61,000 nucleotides of DNA, from NCBI GenBank assembly GCA_009760855.2, contig WPIO01000011.1, positions 2,147,501 through 2,208,500 of the forward strand, in the 5' to 3' direction. Made by a program: the position numbers and the translations under genes. The stretch is from Cristatella mucedo (taxonomy: Eukaryota > Bryozoa > Phylactolaemata > Cristatellidae). Position 1 is the first letter of the stretch. Every line of letters begins with the position of its first letter. The notes below the pieces were generated by a model. The model worked only from the letters and a program-made list of their open reading frames with translations, made no database searches and was not told where the DNA came from. Below are positions 1 to 11,108 of this stretch, one piece after another.

Positions 1-177
1 CATACCAAGCTGAACTGCTGCACCAGTTTCAGCCTCGTCGTGCCCTCAGGCCTTGTATGGACAATAGATTAGCTGTTCCATTACTCCGCTTAAAGACCAT
101 TGGCGACAGAACCTTTAGCTCTGCAGGTCCTAAACTGTGGAACTCGCTTCCACAATTCTTACACAATGACAACTACT
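1..177 (+). mobile_element. Family A LINE (CR1/L2-like), 3' part, left half of an interrupted copy
   Basis: It encodes the C-terminal end of the family A reverse transcriptase ORF (DNRLAVPLLRL, FSSAGPKLWNSLPQF), which is also seen at 30108-30230. The copy is cut at ctactct by a family B LINE and its non-coding 3' region resumes near 2084. Confidence 0.8.
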
Positions 178-184
178 CTAAAGA

Positions 185-2083
185 TGGCTGTCCTATTACC
201 ACAGTCCTGCTCCTACGTTGCATTGATCTGGTGCTGCCATGCACAACTAATATCATTAATATGTCATTAGCCTCAGGTCATGTCCCAGCACCTTTCAAAA
301 ACGCTGTAGTAAGGCCACTTCTCAAGAAAGCGACACTAGACCAAGAGAACTTAAGCAACTACCGCCCAGTCTCCCTTCAACTATTCCTATCTAAGACACT
401 GGAACCGGTCGTGGCAGACCAGCTGAACTCATATATTGAAACCTCAAACCTTGCTAGTAAGTTCCAGTCTGGCTTTAGAGTTAATCACACCACAGAGTCA
501 GCATTGCTTAGGGTATACAAAGACCTACTTAGGAATGCAGACATGGGTATAATTCATTTTAAATATAATTCATTCATATAGCGCCCCAAGAGAACTTAAT
601 CACTATTCAGGCGCTTCACATATGCCTCGGGGCTCGAGCCCACGACCTCAGTCAGACCTTGGTCAGGGCGAGCACCTTAACCGCTGGACCAAACCAGCTC
701 GGCAGAGTGGAGTGTCACTGCTTATTTTGCTCAATCTTTCGGCAAGTTTTGATACTATCGATCACAAAGTTCTTCTAGAGGGCCTCTCATCTCATCTGGG
801 CATCGCTGGCACTGCTCTGCAATGGTTCAGGTCCTATCTCAGTGGGAGACTCCAGAGTATTGACGTGAATGGAAAAAGATCATCCGAGGTACCTCTGAAA
901 TATGGGGTACATCAGGGCTCCGTGATAGGTCCGGTTCTCTTCACGGTTTATACTCTCCCTCCTGCTGATGTGATTGTCAAGCACAATCTAGGCTTTCACT
1001 TCTATGCGGATTACACTCAGTCGTACCTTTGCTTTGATCCCTCTCAGCCTTCGAGCACCTCGAATTCTCTCAACTCACTTGCTGCATGTATAGATGACAT
1101 CCGCACATGGATGGCAGCAAATTTTCTAAAACTAAACGATGATAAAACTAACTTACTAGTTATGGGCAAACCAAGTGGGATTCACACATTGGAAAGGCCG
1201 ACACTCAAAATTGGCTCTGCCTGCATATCTCCTGTTGAATCAGCTCAAAGTCTAGGTGTCATGTTCCAAAGTGACCTCTCGTTAGACGACCATATCAGCT
1301 CCACAGTCAAATCCGCCAATTTTCAGCTTCATAGCATTGCTAAAATTCTGGCTTGTTTAGATAAAGATACCACATCTAAGTTGGTCCATGCATTCGTGAC
1401 ATCCCGTCTCGACTTCTGCAACTCACTGCTTACTGGCCTACCAGCATGTGCGATCAGGCGATTGCAGCTGGTGCAAAACTCTGCAGCTAGGCTTGTCTGT
1501 CGTGAGCGTCGCAGTTGCCACATTACTCCACTTCTCGCCGACCTGCACTGGTTACCAGTCAAGCAACGGATTGACTTCAAGGTTTTGTCGCTCACTTTTA
1601 GGTCTCTTCATTCTATGGCTCCAGCCTATCTGTCAGATATACTACCCCATCAGGCCAAGCATCGTACCACCCGCTTTTTGGAAACCAACAGTTTACCAAC
1701 ACCTTGTACAAACCTCAAATCCTTTGGAGACCGTGCATTTAGTTCGTATGCTCCCAAAGCCTGGAACTCCCTCCCGACTTGCGTCAGAACATCCCCTGAC
1801 TTGACCACACTTAAAAAGAACTTAAAAACACACCTATTTAGGACAGCATTTGGTGGGTTCCTGTGATTCGTCCTCGATGTGCTTATGCGTGCTGACACCG
1901 TGCATGCTGCCACTAACCACATTTGCATGCTGACCCTGTGCATGTCGCCCCCAACCATATTATTCATTTCGTTTGTTTGTTAAGCATGATATTACTTACC
2001 ACTAAATTGCATTTCCCTTTGCAGCTGATGTAAAGCGCCTAGAAAGAGATTAAGTTCTCTCAGGGCGCGAGTTATTATTATCG
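185..2083 (+). mobile_element. Family B LINE (CR1/L2-like), 5'-truncated, inserted in family A and split by a SINE
   Basis: The element carries most of a Jockey-superfamily reverse transcriptase: SNYRPVSLQLFLSKTLE, then after the SINE FDTIDHKVLLEGL, GSVIGPVLFTVY and the C-terminal AFVTSRLDFCNSLLTGLPA region up to a stop at 1866. The catalytic YADD box reads YADY here and GVPQGS has become GVHQGS, so it is dead. The 3' tail has the hairpin motif gcgcctagaaagagattaag, then a short (TTA) run, where the outer family A LINE resumes. Confidence 0.9.
553..706 (-). mobile_element. SINE S1 (tRNA-derived), minus orientation, inside the family B LINE
   Basis: On the minus strand it reads a tRNA-like head with A box (tggtccagcggttaaggtgc) and B box (gggctcgagcccc), then the tail gcgcctgaatagtgattaag and an AT-rich end. 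It splits the RT reading frame between the LLRNADMG and SLL-LNLSASFDTIDH blocks, which are adjacent in the copy at 7980-9926. I could not define the target duplication. Confidence 0.85.
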
Positions 2084-2255
2084 GCTGCCGACTGTGGCTC
2101 ATCCTTTTCAGCGGTCCTGAGCTGCCACTTCCATGCCACTCACTACCTCGACTGCTCTCCTGACTCCGCTATGCTGCCCAGTTTCTGTTTGTTGCGTGAG
2201 ACAAAGTCTGTTGGCTACCGAATGCGTATCGAAAGCAGGTTAGGCTGTGAGTGAG
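2084..2255 (+). mobile_element. Family A LINE 3' end, right half of the interrupted copy
   Basis: The sequence ctgccgactgtggctcatcc onward, with cactacctcgactgctctcc and aaagtctgttggctaccg, is the non-coding 3' region that follows the ORF in the other family A copies (30240, 34060, 36900, 54150). Confidence 0.75.
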
Positions 2256-3026
2256 CTGGTAGTTTGGACTGCAGCGAGGCCCGTCAATGGGCTTACAAGG
2301 AAGGATAACTCCACAGATCATTGTCCCACCTGCTTTGAGTGATGATCATCGTTGAAGAATACCGACGAATAATACGTTAAAATTTATGATTAAGACACGA
2401 AAACTTCTAATGTGTGCTCGCGTAGGTTTTGTTTGTCCTCTCGCATGTGATTTACTGCGCCTGCGTATGGTCGTGTCCGGTCAGGCTGGGGTAGCAGGAG
2501 CGCCCGTCAGCCCCGACCGTCTATGAACCTTGTCGGACTCTTGCATACCTGAATTTTGCTACGCATCGGGCTCTTCACTTTTCGCGGGCTATAGACGACC
2601 GGTAAGTGCAGTTCTTATGACTCTTTATGCTAAACATGTGCGTAGCCACTGGTTAGACCTGCTGGATTATCCCCCAGGTGGGCTCTCCAGCGTTCCACGT
2701 TCGTTGACTGGCCGCTGTTCGGGAGCCTGCTTCTTCTCGGGTTATTTTTTGTATTCATTATAATCCGAGTTACTGTTTGTAACACTTCGTGCATAAACCT
2801 TCAGAACTGCTGCCCTGGCTCAGGAGCTGCTATTCATCGCTCAGAACCTGAGCCGTAACTCTTAAGTAACTCCAACTCGGAATAGTCACGCCTTTAGCTA
2901 TGTGTACGATCCATCTTCGCGAGATGGTGGACGCTCTTACTCCTGCTTTCGCGGAGACACGCTTTGACTTGTTGTACTCTGTGGGGCTGTAGCTAGACCT
3001 CCATTCCTTGTAAGATGTGTTAGTAA
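2256..3026. other. No gene recognised
   Basis: It has mixed composition and only short open stretches on either strand. I see no conserved protein, RNA or repeat in it beyond decayed fragments. Confidence 0.5.
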
Positions 3027-4222
3027 TAACAATGATGATAATAATACACTTAATAAAGCGCCTGCAGCGAACTCGATCTCTTTCTAGGCGCGTTACATTT
3101 GCTGCAAAGGAAACGTGCTGGAGTGGTGAGTGGTATCATGCTTGGTAAACAATTTGAATAACATGGCTAGGAGTGACATGCACAGAATCAGCATGCAAGT
3201 GTGGTTAGTTGCAGCTTGCAACAGTGTTAGCACCCATAAGCACATAAAAGACGAATCACAGGGACCCACAAAATGCTGTGATAAATAGGTGCGTTTTTAA
3301 TTTCTTTTTAAATGTGGTCAAGTCGATGTCGCGACGTAAGTCGGGAGTAAGTTCCAGGCTTTGGGAGCGTACGAACTAAAGGCACGGTCTCCAGAAGATT
3401 TGAGGTTTGTAAGAGGTATAGGTAAACACTTAGATCCCGAAAAGCGGGTGGTATGATGCTTAGCCTGGTGGAGGAGTAGATCTGAGAGATAGGCTGGAGC
3501 CAAAGAATGAAGTGACCTAAAAGTGAGCGACAAAACCTTGAAGTCGATGCGATGCATTGCGTGACTGGTAGCCAGTGCAGGTCGGCAAGAAGTGGCGTGA
3601 TGTGGCAACTGCGACGCTCATGACAAACAAGCCTGGCTGCAGAGTTTTGCACCAGCTGTAAGCACCTGATTGCACATGCCGGTAGACCAGCAAGCAGTGG
3701 GTTCCAGAAGTCAAGAAGGGATGTCGAAAATGCATGGACCAACTTAGATGTGGTATCCCTGTCTAAACAAGCCCGATTTTTAGCAATGTTATGTAGATGA
3801 AAGTATTCAGACTTGATTGTGGAGCTGGTGTGATCGTCTAACGAAAGGTCACCATGGAACATGACACATAGATTTCGTGCAGATTCAACAGGCAATATGC
3901 TGGCAGAGCCGATTTTTAGTGTCAGCCTTTCCAATTTCTGAATCACACTGGGTTTGCCCATAACTTAGTTTTATCATCGTTTAGTTTTAGAAAACTTGCT
4001 GCCATCCATGAGGGGATGTCAACAATACATGCAGCAAGTGAGTTGAGAGAATTCGAGGTGCTCGAAGGCTGGGAGGGATCAAAGCAAAGGTATAACTGAG
4101 TGTCATCCGCATAGGAGTAAAAGCCTAGATTGTGCTTGGCAATCACATCGGCAAGAGGGAGATAATAAACCGTGAAAAGAACCGGATCAAGCATGGAGCC
4201 CTGACGTACTCCATATTTCAAT
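3027..4222 (-). mobile_element. Family B LINE, 5'-truncated, minus strand
   Basis: Read on the minus strand it begins inside the RT at KYGVRQGSMLDPVLFTVYYL with an intact YADDTQLYL box, then continues through LNDDKTKL and the C-terminal FVTSLLDF-type region with frameshifts, to the hairpin tail at 3055-3095. The 5' truncation at 4222 is typical of LINE insertion. Confidence 0.88.
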
Positions 4223-4899
4223 TAGATTATTTTCAGATAGTATTGCTGTTTCGACCACTTCTCATTCTGCCTGCTAAATTCTCTCATCACTCCCTCTCCG
4301 GTTTCTACTGGCATCGGGCTTTCTCAACTTGTGACCTTCAGCAAGAATGGGTCTTGCCCGTGCGAGCGCACACTCTCGTGCGAGCACACGCACCCACAAG
4401 CATCCAGTCTTATTCTAGGTTCCTAGGAGGATATGCAACCATGTGTTCTGACTAGAAGAGGCATTGCTATGCTTTACTATCGCAATTGTAGCAGCATACC
4501 TATTAAAAAGGGCCCGCGACTCTACCATCTACATTCGGTGCTTCCAGCCAAGCTGCTTGCAACTCGCTCTAGTATTTTGGTCTTGCAAAGGATAGTTGTA
4601 TGGCAGTGCATTTGTAAAGCGCCACCACAGAACCAAATCTGTTTCTGGGCACTTAAGCCAAGACTGCTTTCACGCAGTGCTTAAGGGTCATGCTACTGCT
4701 CTAACTGTGGCTTTGGCAGGTTGGCTCAAAGCAGCCAGTGCAGCATAAAGCCTGACTAGAGTGGATCGCTGCTCTATGCAAAGTGTCGTGTTTTTTCCTC
4801 GCCTTCCAGCCTGCTTGGCCGAGCAGCAAGACGTCATCGCGTAGCATGTTCTATCAAAATTCGAAGACCCCCTCCTATAGACTTGTTACATTCGAGCCA
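4223..4899. other. No gene recognised
   Basis: Only short unrelated open stretches. I see no conserved protein or clear repeat. Confidence 0.45.
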
Positions 4900-5157
4900 A
4901 TGGTAATAATAATACATTGGATAAAGCGCCCTCAGACAACTCAATCTCTTTCTAGGCGCTTTACAGTTGCTGCAAAGGAAGCCAGATCGAATGGTTAGTG
5001 GTAGCATGCTTGATAAACAACATGAATAACATGGTTAGGGGTGACGTGCACAAGGTCAGCATGCAAGTGTGGTTAGTGGCAGCATGCAACAGTGTCATCG
5101 TGCGTAAGCACGTAAAGGACGAATCACGGGCAACCAGTAAATGCTGTGATAAATAGG
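4900..5157 (-). mobile_element. Family B LINE 3' end fragment, minus strand
   Basis: It consists of only the last 250 bases of the LINE: (taa) run, hairpin tail (gcgccctcagacaactcaat), then the untranslated 3' region with catgctt-type and gtcagcatgcaagt motifs. It ends 127 bases upstream of the PGGT1B start codon, so it may lie in or beside that gene's promoter. Confidence 0.85.
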
Positions 5158-5284
5158 AGTCCGACGAGGCTTTGCTCGAGATTCGCTCGCGCTTAGCCGA
5201 ATACTACTTGTACGCACCAGGGTGCAAGCGCAAGCGCGCGCATATGCGTATGCTCGGCCTTTTCAGCAATCCGCATGCTGGACC

Positions 5285-6511
5285 ATGGAAGCCGACGTCG
5301 GCAATGCATCTGCAAGGTCCGGCGCAGCCGCTAGCCACCCGGCAAAGGTGAAGCGGACCACCGAGCTGTGCCGAAGCCAGCACGTCAAGTTCTTCAAGCG
5401 ATGCCTGCAGGTGCTGCCCGGCGCCTACGCCAGCCTCGACACTAGCCGCGTGACTGTGGCTTTCTTTGCCGTCAGCGGCCTCGACCTGCTCGGCGCCGCA
5501 GAGGACGAACTGCTGAGCGTCGACGAGCGGCGCTCCATCGTCGACTGGATCTACCGGCTGCAAGTGCAGTCGCCGGCCGCCCCCTCGTCGGCAGACGAGG
5601 CGGCGGCACCGCCTCCTCGGCAGCAGCCGAGCGGCGACGGCGGCAGCAGCTCTTGGCCGGCTCCCCGCCGCCGCACCGCCGGCGGCGGCGGCTTCGCCGG
5701 CTCGCCGAGCTGCTGCGCCTCCGAGGCGTCCCACGTGGCCATGACGTACACGGCCCTGGCCACGCTGGCCATCCTCGGCGACGACATGCGGCGCGTCGAC
5801 CGCGCGGCCGTCGCCGAGGGCGTGCGCCGGCTGCAGATGCCCGACGGCGGCTTCCGGTCGACAGAGGACGGCGGCGAGGACGACATGCGCTTCGTCTACT
5901 GCGCCGCCTGGGTGTGCCACGTTCTCGGTGACTGGTCGGGCATGGACGTGGAGCGAGCCACGGCGTTCATCGAGTCGTCGCAGACGTACGAGGGCGGCTT
6001 CGCGCAGAGGCCGTTCGCGGAGGCGCACGGAGGCTCGACGTTCTGCGCCGTCGCCTCGCTGTTTCTCATGGGCAGCCTCGATCGCGTGCTGCCAGTTGGC
6101 GGCAGGCGTCGCGAGCGACTGCTGCGCTGGTGCTGCATGCGGCAGACGAGCACGCTTGACGACGACGACGCCGGCGGCTACCAGGGCAGACCGAACAAGC
6201 AGGCGGACACGTGCTACTCGTTCTGGATCGGCGCCAGCCTGTGCATTCTGGACGCCTACGGCCGCACGCTGGACCGAGCGGCCAACAGGTCGTTTCTCAT
6301 GACCACTCAGGATCCTGTGGTCGGCGGCTTTGCCAAATGGCCCGGCCTCTCGCCCGACGCCCTTCATGCGTACATGGGCCTCGCCGGCCTCGCCTTGATG
6401 GCCGAGCCGGGCGTCGCCGCGCTGGATCCAGCGCTCAACATGAGCGTCCGAGCGGCAGCTAGGCTTCGTGCGGCATTTTGCGCACCCAGCGCGTCGGCGG
6501 CGGCCACCTAG
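5285..6511 (+). CDS. PGGT1B: Protein geranylgeranyltransferase type I subunit beta (single exon)
   Basis: This is the catalytic beta subunit of GGTase-I, a cytosolic zinc enzyme that with the shared alpha subunit transfers geranylgeranyl to the cysteine of CaaL-type C termini. The 408-residue product (human is 377) aligns along its whole length with the animal family. Near residue 33 is HVKFFKRCLQVLP, followed by SRVTVAFFAVSGLDLLG, then HVAMTYTALATLAILGDD, NDMRFVYCA-like DDMRFVYCAAWVCH, GGSTFCAVASLFLMG, GRPNKQADTCYSFW and GGFAKWP. The zinc ligands are D308, C310 and H361 (DALHAY). The extra length is mostly a Ser/Pro/Gly-rich loop at about residues 97-145. I chose the ATG at 5285 because it has a strong Kozak context (gaccATGG) and sits just before the conserved start. 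There are no introns and GC3 is very high compared with its AT-richer surroundings. It could be native or an old retrocopy, but it has no lesions and looks functional. Confidence 0.95.
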   Translation: MEADVGNASARSGAAASHPAKVKRTTELCRSQHVKFFKRCLQVLPGAYASLDTSRVTVAFFAVSGLDLLGAAEDELLSVDERRSIVDWIYRLQVQSPAAPSSADEAAAPPPRQQPSGDGGSSSWPAPRRRTAGGGGFAGSPSCCASEASHVAMTYTALATLAILGDDMRRVDRAAVAEGVRRLQMPDGGFRSTEDGGEDDMRFVYCAAWVCHVLGDWSGMDVERATAFIESSQTYEGGFAQRPFAEAHGGSTFCAVASLFLMGSLDRVLPVGGRRRERLLRWCCMRQTSTLDDDDAGGYQGRPNKQADTCYSFWIGASLCILDAYGRTLDRAANRSFLMTTQDPVVGGFAKWPGLSPDALHAYMGLAGLALMAEPGVAALDPALNMSVRAAARLRAAFCAPSASAAAT

Positions 6512-7689
6512 TTGGCCTCGCGACTGCTGGCGCCGGGTGCACCGAGTGGCCGTGCTCGTGAGAGCACGAGGTGATTGCAAGAGCACGTTGCACCCTCTTC
6601 TTCCTGTCAGCTGCGATTGAGTGTCGCCCATTTTTTTTAAACTTTTTTTGGTAATCGCACTGGCAAGTAGTGCCGCGCTGCGTTGCACTAGTTAGACTAT
6701 CAAGTTTGGGCATTGATCTTTCCTTGTTTGCCTGAAGCGACTCATGGAGCCGCTGTGCGACGTGTATGAGGAGCTGGTCGGCTGCACGCTTGTCTTTGCT
6801 TAGATTCAGTGCCCGAAATTCGGTGCTTGACTAGCTGCCAGCTATTACTTTCGTTCTGCTGTTCTGCTCGTTGTGAGCAGCTTGTTGAGCAGCTTGTTTT
6901 TCGGGCGGTGCGATGGCTGAGAGAGTCGTTTCGACGGGCGATTCCAGCTGTAGCTACCGACCTGCTTGATTTACTAGAACATGCGTAGTGCGCTCACCAA
7001 GGCAATAGCTGCCTTCTCATTCTTCGCTTCATGAAAGGCTTATCCGAAACATTGGGGGTGGCTTTTAGTTGGGCCATCTCCTGCTTGGCAAGCAGGTCTA
7101 ACCCAGTGCACGTGATATTTGGACCAGAGGCTAGACGCAACACTGACTCGGTGGTACTATAGTGCACTATTTTTAGTACGTCCAGGCAGATTATTTATTC
7201 GTCTGAATTTAGTCGTCCTGTGGCATAATGGAGACACGCCCTGCGTGGACGACAACGAGGCCATTATCAGATTGAAGTTCAAGTATGTGAATGTGGAGGC
7301 ATGGTCAAGTACTAGCACCCAGTGTGTATGTCCCCAAGTCTCAATGGGGATTGATAGCAGACGAATGACTGGGTTAGAGTTGTTGGATGCCACGATGCTG
7401 TCACCTACCAATCCTTTCGCAGTCGATAGCGTTTTTCACGGTGAAATAGCTTTGCTCGACTTGTGGCAGTGACACTATAGATGTGCCCGTACGATTGGCA
7501 CCACCTTAGACTGCTTGGTTTCTGCCTTCAATGTGGCTATCTATCTTGACAAAGTCTTGTAAAAAAAACTCGTCTCCTGGAGACCCTATACCATCCCTTC
7601 TGCTTTCTTCTCTGGCAGACGAATTTAGTTAGCCCAGCCGTAACATTTCTTTGCTCCACTGATAATGAGGTTGCACCCTAGTCCTTCAA
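6512..7689. other. PGGT1B 3' flank, no gene recognised
   Basis: It probably holds the PGGT1B 3' UTR, but I find no clean AATAAA soon after the stop. The nearest hexamer is caaataaacc near 7688, at the edge of a LINE fragment. No conserved coding sequence seen. Confidence 0.45.
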
Positions 7690-7979
7690 ATAAACCATCG
7701 CTTGACCGACTTCAAACGGAAGTCAAAGGGACTATTCCACTGAAACTGTCCTGCCCTCCTGGATCTATCAGCTACGTTTGACACTATTGATCTAGATATA
7801 ATAGTTGAACGATTGAGATCAACGATTGGCGTGGCAGATGAGGCACTGGCGTAGCAGTGTTCAAGCCGTGTCCCGTGGGGTAAGGCATCATCCAACAGAC
7901 CAGTCACCTGTGGAGTCCCACGAGAGTCGGTCCTTTGCTGTTCTCCAGTTATACTGAACCTCTTGGTAAAGTGAATCAT
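7690..7979 (+). mobile_element. Family A LINE, RT core, left part of an interrupted copy
   Basis: A frameshifted RT core is readable: DYSTETVL, LDLSATFDTIDLD, VTCGVPRESVLC. It stops at a minus-strand family B LINE. The same ORF resumes past 9927 (INYHFYA, then DCLADI-like and LIAHPNRVAGLEAF), so this is one element split by an insertion. Confidence 0.75.
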
Positions 7980-9926
7980 AATATTGCACTTGATAAAGCG
8001 CCCTCAGAGAACTTAATCTCTTTCTAGGCGCTTTACATTTGCTGCAAAGTGATACGCAATAGAATAGTAAGTAAAATCATGCTTGAAAAACAAACAAAAT
8101 GAATAACATGGTTAGGGGTTACATGCACTGGGTCAGCATGCAAATGTGGTTAGTGGCAGCATGAACAGTGTCAGCACGCATAAGCAAATCGAGGACGAAT
8201 CACAAAGACCCACTAAATGCTGTCCTAAATAGGTATGTTTTTAAGTTTCTTTTAAATGTGGTCAGGTCAGGGGATGTTCTGATGCAGGTCGGGAGGGAGT
8301 TCCAGGCTGTGGGAGCATACGAGCTAAATGCACGGTCTCCAAAGGATTTAAGGTTTGTACGAGGTATTTCTAGACTGTTGGATTCCGAAAAGCGAGTGGT
8401 ACGATGCTTTGCCTGATGGGGTAGTATATCTGAAAGATAAGCTGGAGCCATAGAATGAAGAGACCTAAAAGTGAGCGACAAAACCTTGAAGTCAATCCGT
8501 TGCTTGACTGGTAACCAGTGCAGGTCGGCGAGAAGTGGAGTAATGTGGCAACTGCGACGCTCACGACAGACAAGCCTAGCTGCAGAGTTTTGCACCAGCT
8601 GCAATCGCCTGATCGCACATGCTGGTAGGCCAGTAAGCAGTGAGTTGCAGAAGTCGAGACGAGATGTCACGAATGCATGGACCAACTTGGACGTGGTATC
8701 CTTATCTAAACAAGCCCGAATTTTAGCAATGTTATGAAGCTGAAAATAGGCTGATTTGACTGTGGAGCTGATGTGGTCGTCTAACGAGAGGTCGCTTTGG
8801 AATATGACACCTAGATTTCGAGCTGATGCAACTGGAGATATGCTGGCAGAGCCAATTTTTGAAAGTCAGCCTTTCCAATTTCTGAATAACACTAGGTTTG
8901 CCCATAACTAGTAAGTTAGCTTTATCATCGTTTAGTTTTAGAAAATTTGCTGCCATCCATGATCGGATGTCATCAATGCATGCAGCAAGTGAGTTGAGAG
9001 AATTTGAGGTGCTAGAAGGCTGGGAGGGATCAAAGCAAAGGTACGACTGAGTGTCATCCGCATAGAAGTGAAAGCCTAGATTGTGCTTGGCAATCACATC
9101 AGCGAGAGGGAGAGTATAAACGGTGAAAAGGACCGGACCTAGCACAGAGCCCTGAGGTACTCCATATTTTAGAGGTACTTCAGATGATCTTTGTCCATTC
9201 ACGTCAACACTCTGGAGTCTCCCACTGAGATAGGACCTGAACCAATGCAGAGCAGTGCCAGTGATGCCCAGGCGAGATGAGAGGCGCTCTAGAAGTACTT
9301 TGTGATCGATGGTATCAAAAGCTGCCGAAAGATCGAGCGAAACAAGAAGAGACACTCTACCCATGTCTGCATTCCTAAGTAGGTCGTTGTATACCCGAAG
9401 CAATGCTGACTCTGTGGAGTGATTAGCTCTAAAGCCAGACTGGAACTTACTAGCAAGGTGTGAGGTTTCGATATACGAGTTCAGCTGGTCTGCCACGACC
9501 CGTTCCAGTGTCTTTGATAGGAATGGTAGAAGGGAGACTGGGCGGTAGTTGCTTAAGTTCTCTTGGTCTAGTGTAGCTTTCTTGAGAAGTGGCCTGACTA
9601 CAGCTTTTTTGAAAGGTGCTGGGACCTGACCTGAGGCTAATGACATATTAATGATGTTGGTTATGCATGGCAGCAGCAGATCAATGCAACGTAGGAGCAG
9701 GACAGTGGGAATAGGGTCCAGTGGACTTGTTGTCTTCTTTGATTGAGATACGAGCTTTAGGACTACATCACTAGTGACCTGTTTAAATGCAGACATTGAG
9801 GCGCAGCCAGGAACCGAGGAACAGCATTCTAGTGGGAAGGTTGTCATCGCAGGGATGGATTCCCTGATTTTGTCTATCTTCTGCACAAAGAATCGAGAGA
9901 AGCGATCGGCTAGATCATCACAAGGA
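7980..9926 (-). mobile_element. Family B LINE, most complete copy in the window, minus strand
   Basis: From 9886 down the minus strand it has a long open RT frame of about 384 codons: DVVLKLVSQSKKTTSPLDPIP, SNYRPVSLLPFLSKTLERVV, FDTIDHKVLLERL, GVPQGSVLGPVLFTVYTLPL, FYADDTQSYLCF. A frameshift near 8855 moves to the C-terminal part, which is open again at 8685-8200 and ends with a stop. The catalytic YADD is intact. The 3' end has the hairpin tail at 7990-8035. No endonuclease domain is present, so the copy is 5'-truncated. The clade is CR1/L2-like by motif pattern; I cannot name the exact family. Confidence 0.92.
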
Positions 9927-10352
9927 TCATGCCCTTCGAATCAACTATCACTTTTATGCTGTCGAGACTGAAGCTGTATTTGTCATTTAAACTATCGGAA
10001 GCTGTCGCGGCGACTGATAAGCTGAACGATTGCCTTGCAGACAGACATTCAGTCCTAGATATCGGCTAATTTCCTTAGCAACGATGAAAAGGAACTAATA
10101 CTCATAGCTCATCCAAATCGTGTGGCTGGACTTGAAGCCTTCCCTCTTCTAATAGGTGTGCTGTTGTGCGACCGTCACCGCGGGTTCGGAATTTGGTGTC
10201 TGACAGCTGCCTATATTTCGGAAGTGTCATTAAGAAGACTGCCTCGACAGCTGGCCGTCACGCCTGATTCCTGTCTGAGATTAGGAACTGTCTACCGAAT
10301 CTTTTGATCTGCATGTTATAGACTGCCTACTCACTTCCACAGTTCTCTTGCA
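9927..10352 (+). mobile_element. Family A LINE, right part of the copy split by the family B LINE
   Basis: It resumes the family A RT after YADD (degraded HFYAVETE), then carries HPNRVAGLEAFPLLIG, similar to HPKHVAGLKGFAVLIG at 29600, and ends at ttcttg-caatgaca, where another family B LINE begins. Confidence 0.72.
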
Positions 10353-10819
10353 ATGACAATAATACATTTTTATAGTGCGCTCGGAGAACTGGATATCTCT
10401 CTAGGCACTCCACTGATGCTGCATACAAAAGCATTATCAAATGTTTGGTGGTAATATCAGCAAGCCTAAGGCATAGTGTAAGCAGGTACGTGCACACGAA
10501 GAACGGATCATAAAGACCCACCAAATGCTGTAATAAACAGGAGGGCTTTAAGCTTCTTTTTAGACGTCATCATGTCAACGGACGTTGTACCGTGTGTCGA
10601 TAGTTATTTCTAGGATTTGGAAGCATATGAACTAAAGGCTCAGTCTCCAACGGTTTTGAGGTACGCACGAGGTATGGCTACGGGAATCGAGTCAGAACAG
10701 CGGGTCGTACGATTTTTCGCCTGGTAAGGAAGTAGTTCTAATACGTAGGCTGGAGCCAGATAACGAATGGACCTAAAAGTGAGTTACAGAACCTTGAAGT
10801 TGATGTGCTGCTTAATTGA

Positions 10820-11108
10820 TGTAGTTGGGTTATGTGCAAGCCAGTACTGCTCCTCTCGAGGACACAGGCCGGTAACCCACTGGTGAACAGATGGTGGATT
10901 CACCATCTGGGTCGGCCGGTGCACAGCTGTGGCCCGCCTCGAATGAATCATTGGGGTCGGTCAGGACATGGCCGTGGTAGAGGAGAAGCGAGTCGAGTGA
11001 ATGAGAAGGAGGCGAAGGGAATCGTGCATCCCTCCGTGCGTCGTGCGTCGTGTAGTAAATTGCTTTTGTTGGTCATTGCTGGCTCTCTGCGACATGAACC
11101 AAACGACA
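10820..11108. mobile_element. Solo LTR, family C, copy 1
   Basis: The element begins TGTAGTTGGGTTATG and ends AACCAAACGACA, with imperfect inverted ends about 20 bases long. The flanks are ATTGA on the left and ATTGG on the right, a 5-bp target duplication with one change. It lies in reverse orientation to the copies at 55945 and 56872. It interrupts the LINE where other copies read straight through (ctg-cttgattgggagccag type). Confidence 0.8.

Noticed and set aside
5204-6688. A 494-codon open frame on the minus strand over PGGT1B
   Set aside because: It is the antisense shadow of a GC-rich gene: Arg/Ala-rich, with no domain, while the plus strand matches PGGT1B throughout.
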